Source: Clostridiales bacterium
GTDB lineage: Bacteria > Bacillota > Clostridia > Oscillospirales > Oscillospiraceae
Assembly: GCA_004558025.1 (NCBI GenBank)
Contig: SFEG01000009.1
Location: forward strand, 62,001-126,000
Length of the DNA stretch: 64,000 nucleotides
Reading direction: 5' to 3'
Shown piece by piece: positions 8,197 through 16,166 of the stretch; position 1 is the stretch's first letter, and the number at the start of each line of letters is the position of its first letter. The position numbers and the translations under genes are program-made. The notes beneath the pieces are model-generated. The model saw only the letters and a program-made list of their open reading frames with translations. It had not been told where the DNA came from and ran no database searches.

Positions 8197-8840
8197 ATGA
8201 ACAAAGTCGTTGAATTTCTGAATACCAACCCCGTACAGTATCTGGCACCGTTGGCCGTGACGGAAAGGCAAAGTGCCGTCCCTTCATGTTCGCGGGCGAG
8301 ATGGACGGCAAGCTGTGGTTCTGCACCAATAACACCAAGGATGTCGACCACTGCTTTCAGAAGGCCGGATTTGATAAAAAGCGGCTGTTTTACACCCAGG
8401 GCGATTACGGCCTGTTTCAGTGCTCAGAGCCCTGCTGTCAGGAAACCTTTGATAACGAAGCCGTGATCCGCGAGATGCTGGAGCGGAAAAAGAAGATGAA
8501 AATTCCCACGGAGCTTATTCCCATCTGTCCGCAATGCGGAAAACCGATGACGATGAACCTCCGCTGCGATGACAGCTTCGTCGAGGACGAGGGGTGGCAC
8601 AGGGCGGCGGAGAGGTATGAAAATTTTCTGCGTACCCGCGACGGACAGAAAATTCTGTTTTTGGAGCTCGGTGTCGGCTACAACACCCCGGTCATCATAA
8701 AGTACCCGTTTTGGCGGATGACCGCGAAGAATCCGAATGCTGTCTATGCCTGCGTAAACCTCGGACAGGCAGATTGCCCGCAGGAAATTGAGCGGCAGTC
8801 GATATGCATCAATTCCGATATAGGCAGCGTAATAGAATAA
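8197..8840 (+). pseudogene. Broken chimera: pyridoxamine-oxidase-like head, sirtuin-like tail
   Basis: The start (ATG 8197, GGAGG upstream) encodes MNKVVEFLNTNPVQYLA, the usual N terminus of small PNPOx-like flavin proteins. One base is missing near 8247; after it the other frame continues VGRDGKAKCRPFMF and GKLWFCTNNTKDV, still PNPOx-like. At about 8332-8346 the sequence switches to VDHCFQKAGFDKKRLFYTQG, which with CPQCGKPMTMNLRCDD and LFLELGVGYNTPVIIKYPFW matches the second half of a SIR2-like deacetylase family. The Rossmann half of the sirtuin and the C-terminal half of the flavin protein are absent. Neither enzyme can be functional. It looks like a deletion that fused two former neighbours. 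Confidence 0.75.
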
Positions 8841-8942
8841 AAAGCGGTCGATTATATTTTCGACTTACCGGCGATTTGAGGCCGAACAAGTGAAAAGCAC
8901 GACTATAACACGCAAAAAGTTTATACAAATAAACAAAAAGTG

Positions 8943-8971
8943 TTGCAACAACACAAATGCTGTGATATATT
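8943..8971 (+). promoter_or_regulatory. Promoter of a candidate small RNA
   Basis: TTGCAA (8943-8948), 17-base spacer, TATATT (8966-8971). No coding gene begins close downstream; two hairpins and a terminator follow. Confidence 0.55.
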
Positions 8972-8977
8972 ATTAAC

Positions 8978-9045
8978 GATATTGAGGATCGCGTCCCCCC
9001 GTGATCCGGCTCCCGAGGTCACCGTGCTTCGGGAGCTTTCATTTT
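8978..9045 (+). ncRNA. Candidate small RNA with C-rich loop
   Basis: Starting about 7 bases after a good promoter, the sequence folds into hairpin 1, GGATCGCG (8986-8993) with CGTGATCC (9000-9007), loop TCCCCC, and hairpin 2, GCTCCCGA (9009-9016) with TCGGGAGC (9029-9036), followed by TTTCATTTTT. A C-rich exposed loop is the usual Shine-Dalgarno-targeting feature of Firmicutes small RNAs. I do not recognise a named family. It could instead be a leader of the thioesterase gene, but the terminator lies about 80 bases before that start. Confidence 0.45.
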
Positions 9046-9115
9046 TGCCTTGAAAACACCCGGCTTGTGTGCTAAATTATGTCCATCAAATATCATTGAC
9101 TAAGGAGAAAATTTT

Positions 9116-9502
9116 ATGGAAATCGGAATAAAAGGCAAGGTCGAGACCGTCGTTGACGGCAGCAACACCGCAAAATTCGTAGGCTCGGGCTCGCTGGACG
9201 TTTTCGCGACTCCCTGCATGGTAGGCCTCATGGAGCAGGCGGCTCAGATGTCCGTCGCGCCGTATCTTGCCGAGGGCGAGGGAACTGTCGGCACGAAGCT
9301 CGAGATAAGCCATGACGCGGCAACGCCTCTGGGCATGAAGGTCTGGGCAGAGAGTGAGCTTATCGAGATCGACCGCCGCCGCCTCGTGTTCGAGGTCAAG
9401 GCTTTTGATGAGTGCGGTCAGATCGGCGCGGGTCGCCACGAGCGCTTTATCATCAATAACGAGAAGTTTATTGCAAAGGCTAACGCCAAGGGAGCAAAGT
9501 GA
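9116..9502 (+). CDS. Hot-dog thioesterase, FlK-like
   Basis: A 128-residue single hot-dog-fold protein of the thioesterase family that includes fluoroacetyl-CoA thioesterase FlK. Visible are the VFATPCMVGLMEQAAQ helix, GTVGTKLEISHDAATPLG and the closing GRHERFIIN strand with the family His. It would hydrolyse a small acyl-CoA in the cytoplasm; the substrate is unknown. The stop overlaps the start of the P-loop gene, so the two are translationally coupled. Confidence 0.85.
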   Translation: MEIGIKGKVETVVDGSNTAKFVGSGSLDVFATPCMVGLMEQAAQMSVAPYLAEGEGTVGTKLEISHDAATPLGMKVWAESELIEIDRRRLVFEVKAFDECGQIGAGRHERFIINNEKFIAKANAKGAK

Positions 9503-10209
9503 TGAAGCATTTCATCGTGCTCATCGGCAACTACGGCTCGGGCAAGACGGAGATCGCGATAAACCTCGCGGTAAACTCCGCAGCCAAGGGGCTCAATACA
9601 CTGGTGGTCGACCTCGATAAGGTCAACGACTATTTTCGCATGAGCGACCGCGTGGAGCTTCTGAAGGAAAATAACATTAACCTCGTATCGCCGACCTTTG
9701 CCGGCCAGGGAGTTACGCCGAGCAATATGTCCGCGGCCGTGGCTTCGGCCTTCGCCGGTGACTGGGATCTGTGCGTGTTCGATGTCGGCGGCGACGCGGC
9801 CGGCGCTATGTCACTCGGCAGATATCACACGGATTTTGCCGCCCTTGAGGATGGGCAGCTTGAGGTTTATGATATCGTCAACGTCTTCCGCCCCATGTCC
9901 GAGAGCCCGGAGAAGATCATAAAGCTCAAGGAGGAGATGGAGGGCTTTGCAAGGCTTGAGGTAACGGGCTTTGTCAATAACTCCAATCTTCTGAACTTCG
10001 CGAGTGCCGACGATATCCGTCAGGGCTACGATGTCCTGCGCGAGACCAGCGACATGACCGGCATCCCCGTCGCTCACACGACAGGGCGCAAATGCTTCCT
10101 CGACGAGTTCCTGCGTGATGGGCGCGATCCGAAATACATCGGCGAGCCCATCGGTCTTGAGACCTATATGCACCGCTCATGGGAAGCCTTCACGAGCCTG
10201 GGACTATAA
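9502..10209 (+). CDS. ParA/CobQ-type P-loop ATPase of unknown role
   Basis: A 235-residue cytoplasmic NTPase. The Walker A loop GNYGSGKTE is at residues 9-17, a LVVDLDKVNDYF switch-I-like stretch follows, and CVFDVGGDAAG is the Walker B region. The deviant Walker A Lys of true ParA (KGGxxKT) is absent, so it is closer to a general CobQ/SIMIBI fold. Start ATG 9502 lies inside the thioesterase stop codon. The partner suggests a role in acyl-CoA or 2-oxoacid metabolism, but this is only context. Confidence 0.7.
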   Translation: MKHFIVLIGNYGSGKTEIAINLAVNSAAKGLNTLVVDLDKVNDYFRMSDRVELLKENNINLVSPTFAGQGVTPSNMSAAVASAFAGDWDLCVFDVGGDAAGAMSLGRYHTDFAALEDGQLEVYDIVNVFRPMSESPEKIIKLKEEMEGFARLEVTGFVNNSNLLNFASADDIRQGYDVLRETSDMTGIPVAHTTGRKCFLDEFLRDGRDPKYIGEPIGLETYMHRSWEAFTSLGL

Positions 10210-10210
10210 A

Positions 10211-10240
10211 AAATACGGAGTCATTTTTGACTCCGTATTT
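10211..10240. terminator. Bidirectional intrinsic terminator
   Basis: A 13-bp perfect stem (10211-10223 with 10228-10240) with a TTTT loop, between converging genes. Confidence 0.85.
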
Positions 10241-10241
10241 T

Positions 10242-11168
10242 TCATCCCTCCATGACATGCAGTGCACGTATGGCAGCGTTTTCGATGCGGCTCTGCACGT
10301 CAAAGGCGTGCCGCTCAAGATAATAATCCTCACTGCTGCCGGTGAGCCCCTGCTCCCGCAGCTCAAGGACTGTCTGTGCGCAGATATCCTCGATGACCTG
10401 AGCCTTGAGCAATCTTCCGTCGGGCGCGTTATCACCCGTGAGCAGGAATTCGAGCGCATCGGCGAGCTCAGGAAGCTTTTCCAGCCCACGCATGCCGCGC
10501 AGCAGCCATTTGTAGTACGGTGCGTGGCGGCGGTTTAAGAGAAACACCGCCTCGGCCGTGTTTTTCACAAACTCGCTTACGGCGAGCATCGCCGCGCCCT
10601 CCTCGCCGTGCGCAAGGCATCGCGAGTAGTTGTACTGCCCCGACTGCGCCATGAACGCCAGCCGCGCGGCAAGCTTTTTGCGCCGCACATCCTCGGGCAT
10701 ACCGTGGGCTATCTCATTGCGTATGCGCGAGAACTCACCGAGATCGTCACGGAACACCTCGCCGCTGACTGCCTGCGCAAGAGCGTATGAGGGCAGATGC
10801 AGCCAGTCGCGCCACGCCTCGGGAGCGCCGGAGCAGCCGGTAAAGCGCCGGTAGAAGTCGCTTATGCGCATAACGCCGACACCCGACGTGCCGAGAGCAG
10901 AGGACTTTGATACTTTGCCGCCGAACAGACCGCGCATTTCACGCGACAGAGCAAGGCCGATCGCATCGTCGTCTGCGTCCGTAAGCCACAGGCAGAAGCC
11001 GGGCTCAAAATCATGATCGTGCGAGACGTCGTCGTCAAAGCCCAGGCACTGAGAGCCCGCGCCCGCAAGCCCCACGGCGATGCGCATTTCAAATTCGGGG
11101 AATCGTGTGTGTATCAGTTCCGCACCCTTTTCAAGATAGAGTGCTCTTGCCGCGTCAAGCCCTTTCAT
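10242..11168 (-). CDS. DUF4037 nucleotidyltransferase-like protein
   Basis: A 308-residue protein of the DUF4037 family, which has a nucleotidyltransferase-like fold. GLAGAGSQCLGFDDDVSHDHDFEPGF contains the GS-x-D-x-D-like catalytic block near residues 33-58, and the remainder is helical, with WRDWLHLPSYALAQA and a conserved NYSRCLAHGE stretch. The target is unknown. Its start overlaps the end of the upstream TPR gene by 14 bases, so they form a two-gene operon and probably work together. Confidence 0.82.
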   Translation of the reverse strand: MKGLDAARALYLEKGAELIHTRFPEFEMRIAVGLAGAGSQCLGFDDDVSHDHDFEPGFCLWLTDADDDAIGLALSREMRGLFGGKVSKSSALGTSGVGVMRISDFYRRFTGCSGAPEAWRDWLHLPSYALAQAVSGEVFRDDLGEFSRIRNEIAHGMPEDVRRKKLAARLAFMAQSGQYNYSRCLAHGEEGAAMLAVSEFVKNTAEAVFLLNRRHAPYYKWLLRGMRGLEKLPELADALEFLLTGDNAPDGRLLKAQVIEDICAQTVLELREQGLTGSSEDYYLERHAFDVQSRIENAAIRALHVMEG

Positions 11169-11967
11169 TTATCTCCTCCATGCGCTCGCGCAGCGCCTTG
11201 ACGTATATGAAATAGCCGAAATGATCAAAGGCCGGGATGCATTTTGAAAGCGTAAACGCGTTGTATCCGTCTCGCGGCAGCGCGGGATCGGTGAGACAGT
11301 CGTAGGCTCTGTCGAGCATGGGCTCAATATCCTGCTCGCGCCCCATGCGCTCGTACAGCTCCGCGAGATTGCAGAGTGTGACGGCCGTGTCGTTTCCGGG
11401 ATCCCTGCAGCTTTTTATGATGTCAAGAGCCATCCTGAAATGCCGCTCTGCGCTCTCATAGTCGCCCGTGTCCTGATAAACAAGCGCCATGTTGTTGTAA
11501 AGACCGGCAAAGCGATAATCAGAGGGGTCAAGCTGCTCGGCATATATACGCGAAGCATGGTGCAACAGCGGCAGCGCGTCGGAGGCTTTGCCCAGAAATT
11601 TCATCGTCGTCGCGGCATTTAATATGATCGTAGCGCCAGATACGGTGCCGCCTAAGCGGTGCAGGCGTATAAGCTCAAGCCCGCGCTCAACTGCGGCCCC
11701 GGCGGCTTTTTTATCGCCCGTGCGGCGGTGCAGCCCCATGAGCTCGCTTTGTAGCGAAAGCTCGCCTCTCCAGTCGCCAGCGCGCAGGGCGATATCTGTC
11801 CAATGCTCAAGTAGCATTTGCGCCTCGGACAGATGTCCGCCGTTTTGCAGCCTGTCGAGCTCGGTTACGACCCTCGGAACGTCAACGGCTCTCGGGCAGG
11901 GCTCAGCGTCGGGATGCCCAAGGAACATTGACGCGTCAAAGCAGCAGCGCGGTTCGGAATGCTTCAT
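11155..11967 (-). CDS. Tetratricopeptide-repeat protein
   Basis: A 270-residue TPR protein. Repeat signatures are clear in the centre: ATTMKFLGKASDALPLLHHA, then LYNNMALVYQDTGDYESAER and LCNLAELYERMGR. No signal peptide. TPR proteins serve as protein-binding scaffolds; here the only partner is the overlapping DUF4037 gene downstream. A weak GAGG site precedes the ATG. Confidence 0.83.
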   Translation of the reverse strand: MKHSEPRCCFDASMFLGHPDAEPCPRAVDVPRVVTELDRLQNGGHLSEAQMLLEHWTDIALRAGDWRGELSLQSELMGLHRRTGDKKAAGAAVERGLELIRLHRLGGTVSGATIILNAATTMKFLGKASDALPLLHHASRIYAEQLDPSDYRFAGLYNNMALVYQDTGDYESAERHFRMALDIIKSCRDPGNDTAVTLCNLAELYERMGREQDIEPMLDRAYDCLTDPALPRDGYNAFTLSKCIPAFDHFGYFIYVKALRERMEEINERA

Positions 11968-12020
11968 GTTATCACCTCAAGTATATTCTACTACTTAGCG
12001 GCCATGCTTTACAGTGGCGC

Positions 12021-12048
12021 TTGCAACTGCCGGAAAACCAGGTATAAT
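12021..12048 (+). promoter_or_regulatory. Promoter placing the start site at the YhhN start codon
   Basis: TTGCAA (12021-12026), 16-base spacer, TATAAT (12043-12048). The expected transcription start, about 7 bases on, coincides with the ATG at 12055, and no ribosome site is present. Confidence 0.55.
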
Positions 12049-12054
12049 TAAAGC

Positions 12055-12714
12055 ATGAAGAATTTGCTTATAAAAATTTTCATATGCCTTGAGGCGGCTG
12101 TGTATCTCGCGTTTACGGCGATGGATATCTACGCTTTGGGCGACAGCAAGTGGCTCAAATTTGCCGGTATCGCGCTGTGCTTTGCCTTTTCCGCGTTTCT
12201 GAGCGTGAAGGGCGGCGAAAAGCTCGTGACGGCGGCAATCGGCCTTGCTATGGCCGCGGACGTATTTCTGCTGCTGCTCGACAAGTATTACATCGCCGGA
12301 GTCGGACTGTTTTTCATCGTTCAGATACTGTATTTTTTGCGCATATACCGCGCCAACGGGCGCAAAGGCGCGTGGCTGGTGCGGCTTTTCCTGTTTACAG
12401 GCTCAATTGCGCTGCTTCTGAACCTGGGCTGCGAATTTCCGCTTGTGCTGCTCGTCGCTGCGTACCTTGCGTTTTTTGTTTGCAATGTGATGCAGGCATC
12501 GGGAAGCGAAAACAAGCTGTTTTTCGCCGGACTGTGCGTGTTCTTATGCTGCGATATCTGCGTCGGCCTGCACAATATGCCGACGGTGCTGCCCGAGTGG
12601 CTGCGCCGCACCGCCGACATCGGAATGTGGACATTCTATCTGCCCTCGCAGGTGATGCTGGCGCTCTCGGGAAAGGAGCGTGACGTATATAAAGCACCAG
12701 ATGAAGATGAATAA
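12055..12714 (+). CDS. YhhN family membrane protein (lysoplasmalogenase-like)
   Basis: A 219-residue polytopic membrane protein with about eight helices. The family hallmarks are the acidic AMAADVFLLLLD helix and the second acidic helix FLCCDICVGLHN. Eukaryotic TMEM86 relatives hydrolyse lysoplasmalogens; plasmalogens are common in anaerobic clostridia, so a similar activity is possible but not shown. The reading frame overlaps the next gene by about 35 bases. The mRNA may be leaderless. Confidence 0.8.
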   Translation: MKNLLIKIFICLEAAVYLAFTAMDIYALGDSKWLKFAGIALCFAFSAFLSVKGGEKLVTAAIGLAMAADVFLLLLDKYYIAGVGLFFIVQILYFLRIYRANGRKGAWLVRLFLFTGSIALLLNLGCEFPLVLLVAAYLAFFVCNVMQASGSENKLFFAGLCVFLCCDICVGLHNMPTVLPEWLRRTADIGMWTFYLPSQVMLALSGKERDVYKAPDEDE

Positions 12715-13351
12715 GCTTTTGTCCGTCATAATGAGCATTGCCGTCGCGCTTGCGCTTCTTACGGGCTCGATAGCCGCGCCCATACTCATCCGCCCGTTTT
12801 ACTATGCGCAGATACAGCCGCTTGAGCTCGAATCTGCCAGTGGCTTGAGCAGAGCGGAGATAATTCGGGCTTATGACGAGGTGCTCGACTACTGCATCGG
12901 CGTAAGCGATGAGTTCTCAGCCGGAGCTCTGCCGTTTTCCGAGTCCGGAAGCGCGCATTTTGCCGATTGCCGTGTGCTGTTTTTGCTTGATCTGCGGCTG
13001 CTCGCGGGGAGCCTGATTGTCATCGTTCTGCTAAAATTATACGACAAACGCTATAAGCTGCCGCACCTCGGCGGCCACGGTGCGCCGTTTTGGGGCGCGG
13101 CCGGAATGACGGCGGCGCTTGCGCTTATCGGTATTGCCGCCGCAACGGATTTCGACAGAGCCTTTATAGTATTCCATTCGCTGTTTTTCCCCGGCAAGGA
13201 TAACTGGGTGTTTAACGCGGCGGCCGATCCCGTCATCCTCATCATGCCCGAGGCATTTTTCCGCAACTGCGCGATACTTATCCTCGCGGTGCTGCTCATC
13301 ATAAGTGCCGTTATAATAATTTCGGATAAAAGAAAAGGCTATGCAAAATAA
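12680..13351 (+). CDS. DUF1461/TIGR01906 integral membrane protein
   Basis: A membrane protein of up to 223 residues in the TIGR01906 family, function unknown. It has an N-terminal helix, a conserved external segment with IIRAYDEVLDYC and a GALPFSESGSAHFADC block, then three to four helices. FIVFHSLFFPGKDNWVF near residue 155 is highly typical of the family. The start is uncertain: GTG 12680 is crowded by AAGGAG just before it, and ATGs at 12701 and 12707 are alternatives. Co-transcribed with the YhhN gene. Confidence 0.8.
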   Translation: MTYIKHQMKMNKLLSVIMSIAVALALLTGSIAAPILIRPFYYAQIQPLELESASGLSRAEIIRAYDEVLDYCIGVSDEFSAGALPFSESGSAHFADCRVLFLLDLRLLAGSLIVIVLLKLYDKRYKLPHLGGHGAPFWGAAGMTAALALIGIAAATDFDRAFIVFHSLFFPGKDNWVFNAAADPVILIMPEAFFRNCAILILAVLLIISAVIIISDKRKGYAK

Positions 13352-13362
13352 CGCATAGCCTT
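13335..13362. terminator. Intrinsic terminator
   Basis: AAGGCTATGC (13335-13344) pairs with GCATAGCCTT (13353-13362) between converging genes. Confidence 0.75.
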
Positions 13363-13381
13363 AAATATTATAATAAAATAA

Positions 13382-14260
13382 TTAATAATCGACGGGCTCG
13401 GAGAACGGGCGCTCAAGGCACTCGGGGTGCTCGAGAATGAACTTGAGAAGCCTTACGCTCTTTGAGTAGTAATAGCCGTCGGCAAGACGCTCGTCTATGG
13501 TAAGTCCGAGGTCGACGCTGTTGCGGTATTCCTCCTCTCCGTTTTCGTTGCGGAAGATGCGCTCCTTCATTTCGCCGACAACGACGAAAATGGAGGTCGT
13601 GCCCCAGTTGGTGAGGTGGTGGTAGCCGCTTCTGAGCTTAATGGAGCCGAGGTTCGAGAGAATGACCGAAGCGTAGTAGGGGTCAGCCTCGATGAACGGC
13701 TGCGGAACGATGCCGTGGCGGTCGAGCTGGCGCATGAGCCAGATGAAGAACTTGACGAACCAGCGCGGCAGCTTGTTGAGAATATCCATGGTGTTTGAGG
13801 TGGCGTTGCCCGCACCGTCGCTTTTCTTCTCGCGGTAGATCTGCCTGCGCAGCTCCTCATGCAGCGAGTCTATGGTGGAGTCCTCGGTTGCGTAAATGAA
13901 GGCCATGCCCTCCTCGGAGTTGTCATCAAAGTGTTTTTTTACGACGAAGGAGGCGCTGTATGTATTGCGCTGATAGTTGTTCTTGTTTGCAATGAAGCGG
14001 TTGAGCTTCGGCCGCAGTATGATGGTCTTGAGTATCGCGGCGACAATGAGATGGAACAGAGTGTACTTAAACTCGGGATTCTCGGCGTTTTTTGCGGCGA
14101 GGTACTTATCGATGTTCGTGAGGTCTATGCGCTCGGATATGAACGCCTCGTTATCGCAGCGGTTGGGGTAGATCATCGGCATGATAAGATGCATGCCGTC
14201 CTGCTGACGGATAAGCTTGCCGTCTCTGCGGTCGCCGAAGCGGCGTTTTTCTTTACTCAT
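13382..14260 (-). CDS. 2-oxoacid dehydrogenase E2/CAT-like acyltransferase domain protein
   Basis: A 292-residue stand-alone protein with the chloramphenicol-acetyltransferase-like fold of E2 catalytic domains; there is no lipoyl or E1-binding domain. The ending LGLTIDERLADGYYYSKSV lines up with the E2 active-site block (DHRVIDG), but the catalytic His is replaced by Glu; the Asp and Gly remain. The segment ASVILSNLGSIKLRSGYHHL matches the E2 SNxG region. It is a monocistronic gene. It may be a non-canonical acyltransferase or a catalytically dead relative. Confidence 0.75.
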   Translation of the reverse strand: MSKEKRRFGDRRDGKLIRQQDGMHLIMPMIYPNRCDNEAFISERIDLTNIDKYLAAKNAENPEFKYTLFHLIVAAILKTIILRPKLNRFIANKNNYQRNTYSASFVVKKHFDDNSEEGMAFIYATEDSTIDSLHEELRRQIYREKKSDGAGNATSNTMDILNKLPRWFVKFFIWLMRQLDRHGIVPQPFIEADPYYASVILSNLGSIKLRSGYHHLTNWGTTSIFVVVGEMKERIFRNENGEEEYRNSVDLGLTIDERLADGYYYSKSVRLLKFILEHPECLERPFSEPVDY

Positions 14261-14353
14261 AATTATCCCTCAAATACTTTAAATTTTTTAATAAGTTTGT
14301 CTTTAATACAGCAATTTTATCATATAGTTTTAATAAGTCAAGGAATATATTTG

Positions 14354-14420
14354 TTGACAAGAGCAGTCAATGTATGCTCTAATATCTTTTATAATTAAAG
14401 AGCAAAATCAAAGAGCAAGG
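14354..14420 (+). promoter_or_regulatory. mntP upstream region with AGAGCA repeats
   Basis: TTGACA at 14354-14359 is followed by AGAGCA (14360-14365), nine bases and TGCTCT (14375-14380), an inverted repeat placed where a repressor would bind. AAAGAGCAA then occurs twice as a direct repeat at about 14397-14417, next to the ribosome site. I see no yybP-ykoY manganese riboswitch. Confidence 0.35.
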
Positions 14421-14429
14421 TGAAGATAA

Positions 14430-14996
14430 TTGAATTTTATAGACATATTCCTGATCGGCATTGCGCTGAGCATGGACGCGTTTGCCGTGTCCATATGCAA
14501 GGGACTTTCGGTCAAAAAGGTCAGCGCGAAGCATGTGCTCACGGTCGGCGTTTATTTCGGCGGATTTCAGGCGCTCATGCCGACGCTCGGCTTTTTGCTC
14601 GGCTATAAGTTTGAAAGCTTTATCACGAACATCGACCACTGGATAGCCTTCGTCCTGCTTGCGATCATCGGCGGCAATATGATAAGGGAAGCGCTCGGCA
14701 AGGACGAGGACGAGGAAAACGACGATTTTTCGTTCAGGGCCATGCTGCCGCTGGCTGTTGCAACGAGCATAGACGCGCTGACCGTCGGAATAAGCTTTGC
14801 GTTTCTCGGCGTCGATATCGTAACGGCGGCGCTGCTTATCGGCGCGACGACCTTCGTCCTGTCCGGCGTCGGAATATTTGTCGGAAATATATTCGGGTCA
14901 AAATACAAGTCTAAAGCGGAGCTCGCGGGCGGTGTTGTGCTTATCCTCATCGGCCTGAAGATACTGCTCGAGCACCTCGGAGTCATAAGCTTCTGA
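14430..14996 (+). CDS. mntP: Manganese efflux pump MntP
   Basis: A 188-residue membrane protein with six helices, exporting Mn(II). The two characteristic acidic helices are present: IGIALSMDAFAVSICKGLS at the N terminus and VATSIDALTVGISFAFLG in the second half, each with the conserved Asp of the MntP/UPF0059 repeats. It starts with TTG at 14430, with AAGGTGA upstream. The next gene begins 4 bases after the stop. Confidence 0.93.
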   Translation: MNFIDIFLIGIALSMDAFAVSICKGLSVKKVSAKHVLTVGVYFGGFQALMPTLGFLLGYKFESFITNIDHWIAFVLLAIIGGNMIREALGKDEDEENDDFSFRAMLPLAVATSIDALTVGISFAFLGVDIVTAALLIGATTFVLSGVGIFVGNIFGSKYKSKAELAGGVVLILIGLKILLEHLGVISF

Positions 14997-15000
14997 TATT

Positions 15001-15666
15001 ATGAAAGAAAAACTTAAAATGTATCTGCCGATAATCGTGATGCTCGTCATTGCGCTCACGGCGGGAATTCTCATATGGCTGGATATCCTGAAGGTAGATC
15101 AGATCATCGCAGCGGTAAACGATAACAGGCTTATAGCGGCACTCGTTATCCTTGCGCTGTTTGCCTTCAAGGGCTGCTCGTGCATACCCTATGCCGTTAT
15201 CCTCATAGGCTGCGCACTCATATTCGAACTGCCGCTTGCGATACTCATAAATACTGTCGGTACGGTATTGTGCATCTCGGTGTCGTATCTCATAGGGCGC
15301 TTTTCAAAGGGGCTTACCTTTGAGGGCATAATGGAAAAGCACCCGAAGTTCCGTCGCTATTTTTCCAATGCGGAAAATTACAGTTTCACCTTTGTGTTCT
15401 TTACGCATACGCTGCATCTTTCCACCGAGGTGCAGGGCGTTCTGTTCGGGCTCCTGCGCACACCGTATTGGGCGTATGTCTCGGGCTCGATGGTCGCGCT
15501 CATCCCGAGCATGCTCATCTACACTGTCATCGGCGACGAGTTCGACTTCACAAATCCGCTGTTCTGGGCCTTCGTCGCGCTCGACGCGCTCACCGTGCTC
15601 ATCGGCTTTGTCTATGCCAAGAAAAATCTCATAGATGGCGGCAGCAAAAAAGCTTCGGAGGAATAG
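15001..15666 (+). CDS. TVP38/TMEM64 (VTT/DedA-like) membrane protein
   Basis: A 221-residue membrane protein with a VTT domain. FKGCSCIPYAVILIGCALIF corresponds to the re-entrant loop region, and the conserved VSYLIGRF helix and a central amphipathic stretch follow. VTT proteins are thought to move lipids across membranes. It lies 4 bases behind mntP, so the two share a transcript; why is unclear. Confidence 0.83.
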   Translation: MKEKLKMYLPIIVMLVIALTAGILIWLDILKVDQIIAAVNDNRLIAALVILALFAFKGCSCIPYAVILIGCALIFELPLAILINTVGTVLCISVSYLIGRFSKGLTFEGIMEKHPKFRRYFSNAENYSFTFVFFTHTLHLSTEVQGVLFGLLRTPYWAYVSGSMVALIPSMLIYTVIGDEFDFTNPLFWAFVALDALTVLIGFVYAKKNLIDGGSKKASEE

Positions 15667-15683
15667 TTCTTCCGAAGTTTTTT
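15653..15683 (+). terminator. Terminator overlapping the end of the VTT gene
   Basis: CTTCGGA (15653-15659) pairs with TCCGAAG (15671-15677), with A6 before and T6 after, spanning the stop codon. Confidence 0.65.
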
Positions 15684-15694
15684 AAATTACTGTT

Positions 15695-16030
15695 TTAAAA
15701 CAGCATATCCTTTGAAAAGACGATATCAATGCCGCCCATGGTTATCACGTCGCCGGAGAAGATGCGCTCCTTATGGTCGATGCGCTTGCCGTTGAGGTAG
15801 GTCCCGTTTGTCGAGCCGAGATCCTGAATGTAATAGTGCCCGTCCTTAAGCTCTATCATAAAGTGACGGCGCGAGGCCTTCGGCACGGGGTAGACAAAGT
15901 CGCAGTCTTCACTGCGGCCGAATATCCACTCGGTCTTGCCGCTTTCAGGCTCGTGCACAGAGACATTCACCGTCGCGTCGCCGAAGTTGTTTATAAAATC
16001 AAAAAGCCCCTTGAACTTATCTCCTGCCAT
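15695..16030 (-). CDS. FHA-domain protein
   Basis: A 111-residue protein that is essentially one forkhead-associated domain. The phosphothreonine-binding residues are there: FGRSEDCDF (Gly-Arg), SRRHFMI (Ser-xx-His) and LGSTNGTYLNG (Asn-Gly). Start chosen at 16030, with GGAGG upstream; a longer frame to 16051 lacks a site. FHA domains read Ser/Thr-kinase phosphorylation. The only kinase-like gene in the window, at 30898, has lost its catalytic residues. Confidence 0.9.
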   Translation of the reverse strand: MAGDKFKGLFDFINNFGDATVNVSVHEPESGKTEWIFGRSEDCDFVYPVPKASRRHFMIELKDGHYYIQDLGSTNGTYLNGKRIDHKERIFSGDVITMGGIDIVFSKDMLF

Positions 16031-16106
16031 AAGCGCACCTCCAATACACAAATGAGTATATCAATAACGAGAAGATTAAGCAAGAGTAAAAGAACGTACT
16101 GCCCGC

Positions 16107-16135
16107 TTGAAAAAAATGATGTTTTGAGATATTAT
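16107..16135 (+). promoter_or_regulatory. Promoter of the MMPL operon
   Basis: TTGAAA (16107-16112), 17-base spacer, TATTAT (16130-16135), about 30 bases before the start codon. Confidence 0.6.
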
Positions 16136-16166
16136 TAACACATTCAACTGAGTGAGAGGTAAGCCT

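Noticed and set aside
14261..14429. yybP-ykoY manganese riboswitch before mntP
   Set aside because: The conserved loops and paired stems are absent, and the region is too short and AT-rich.
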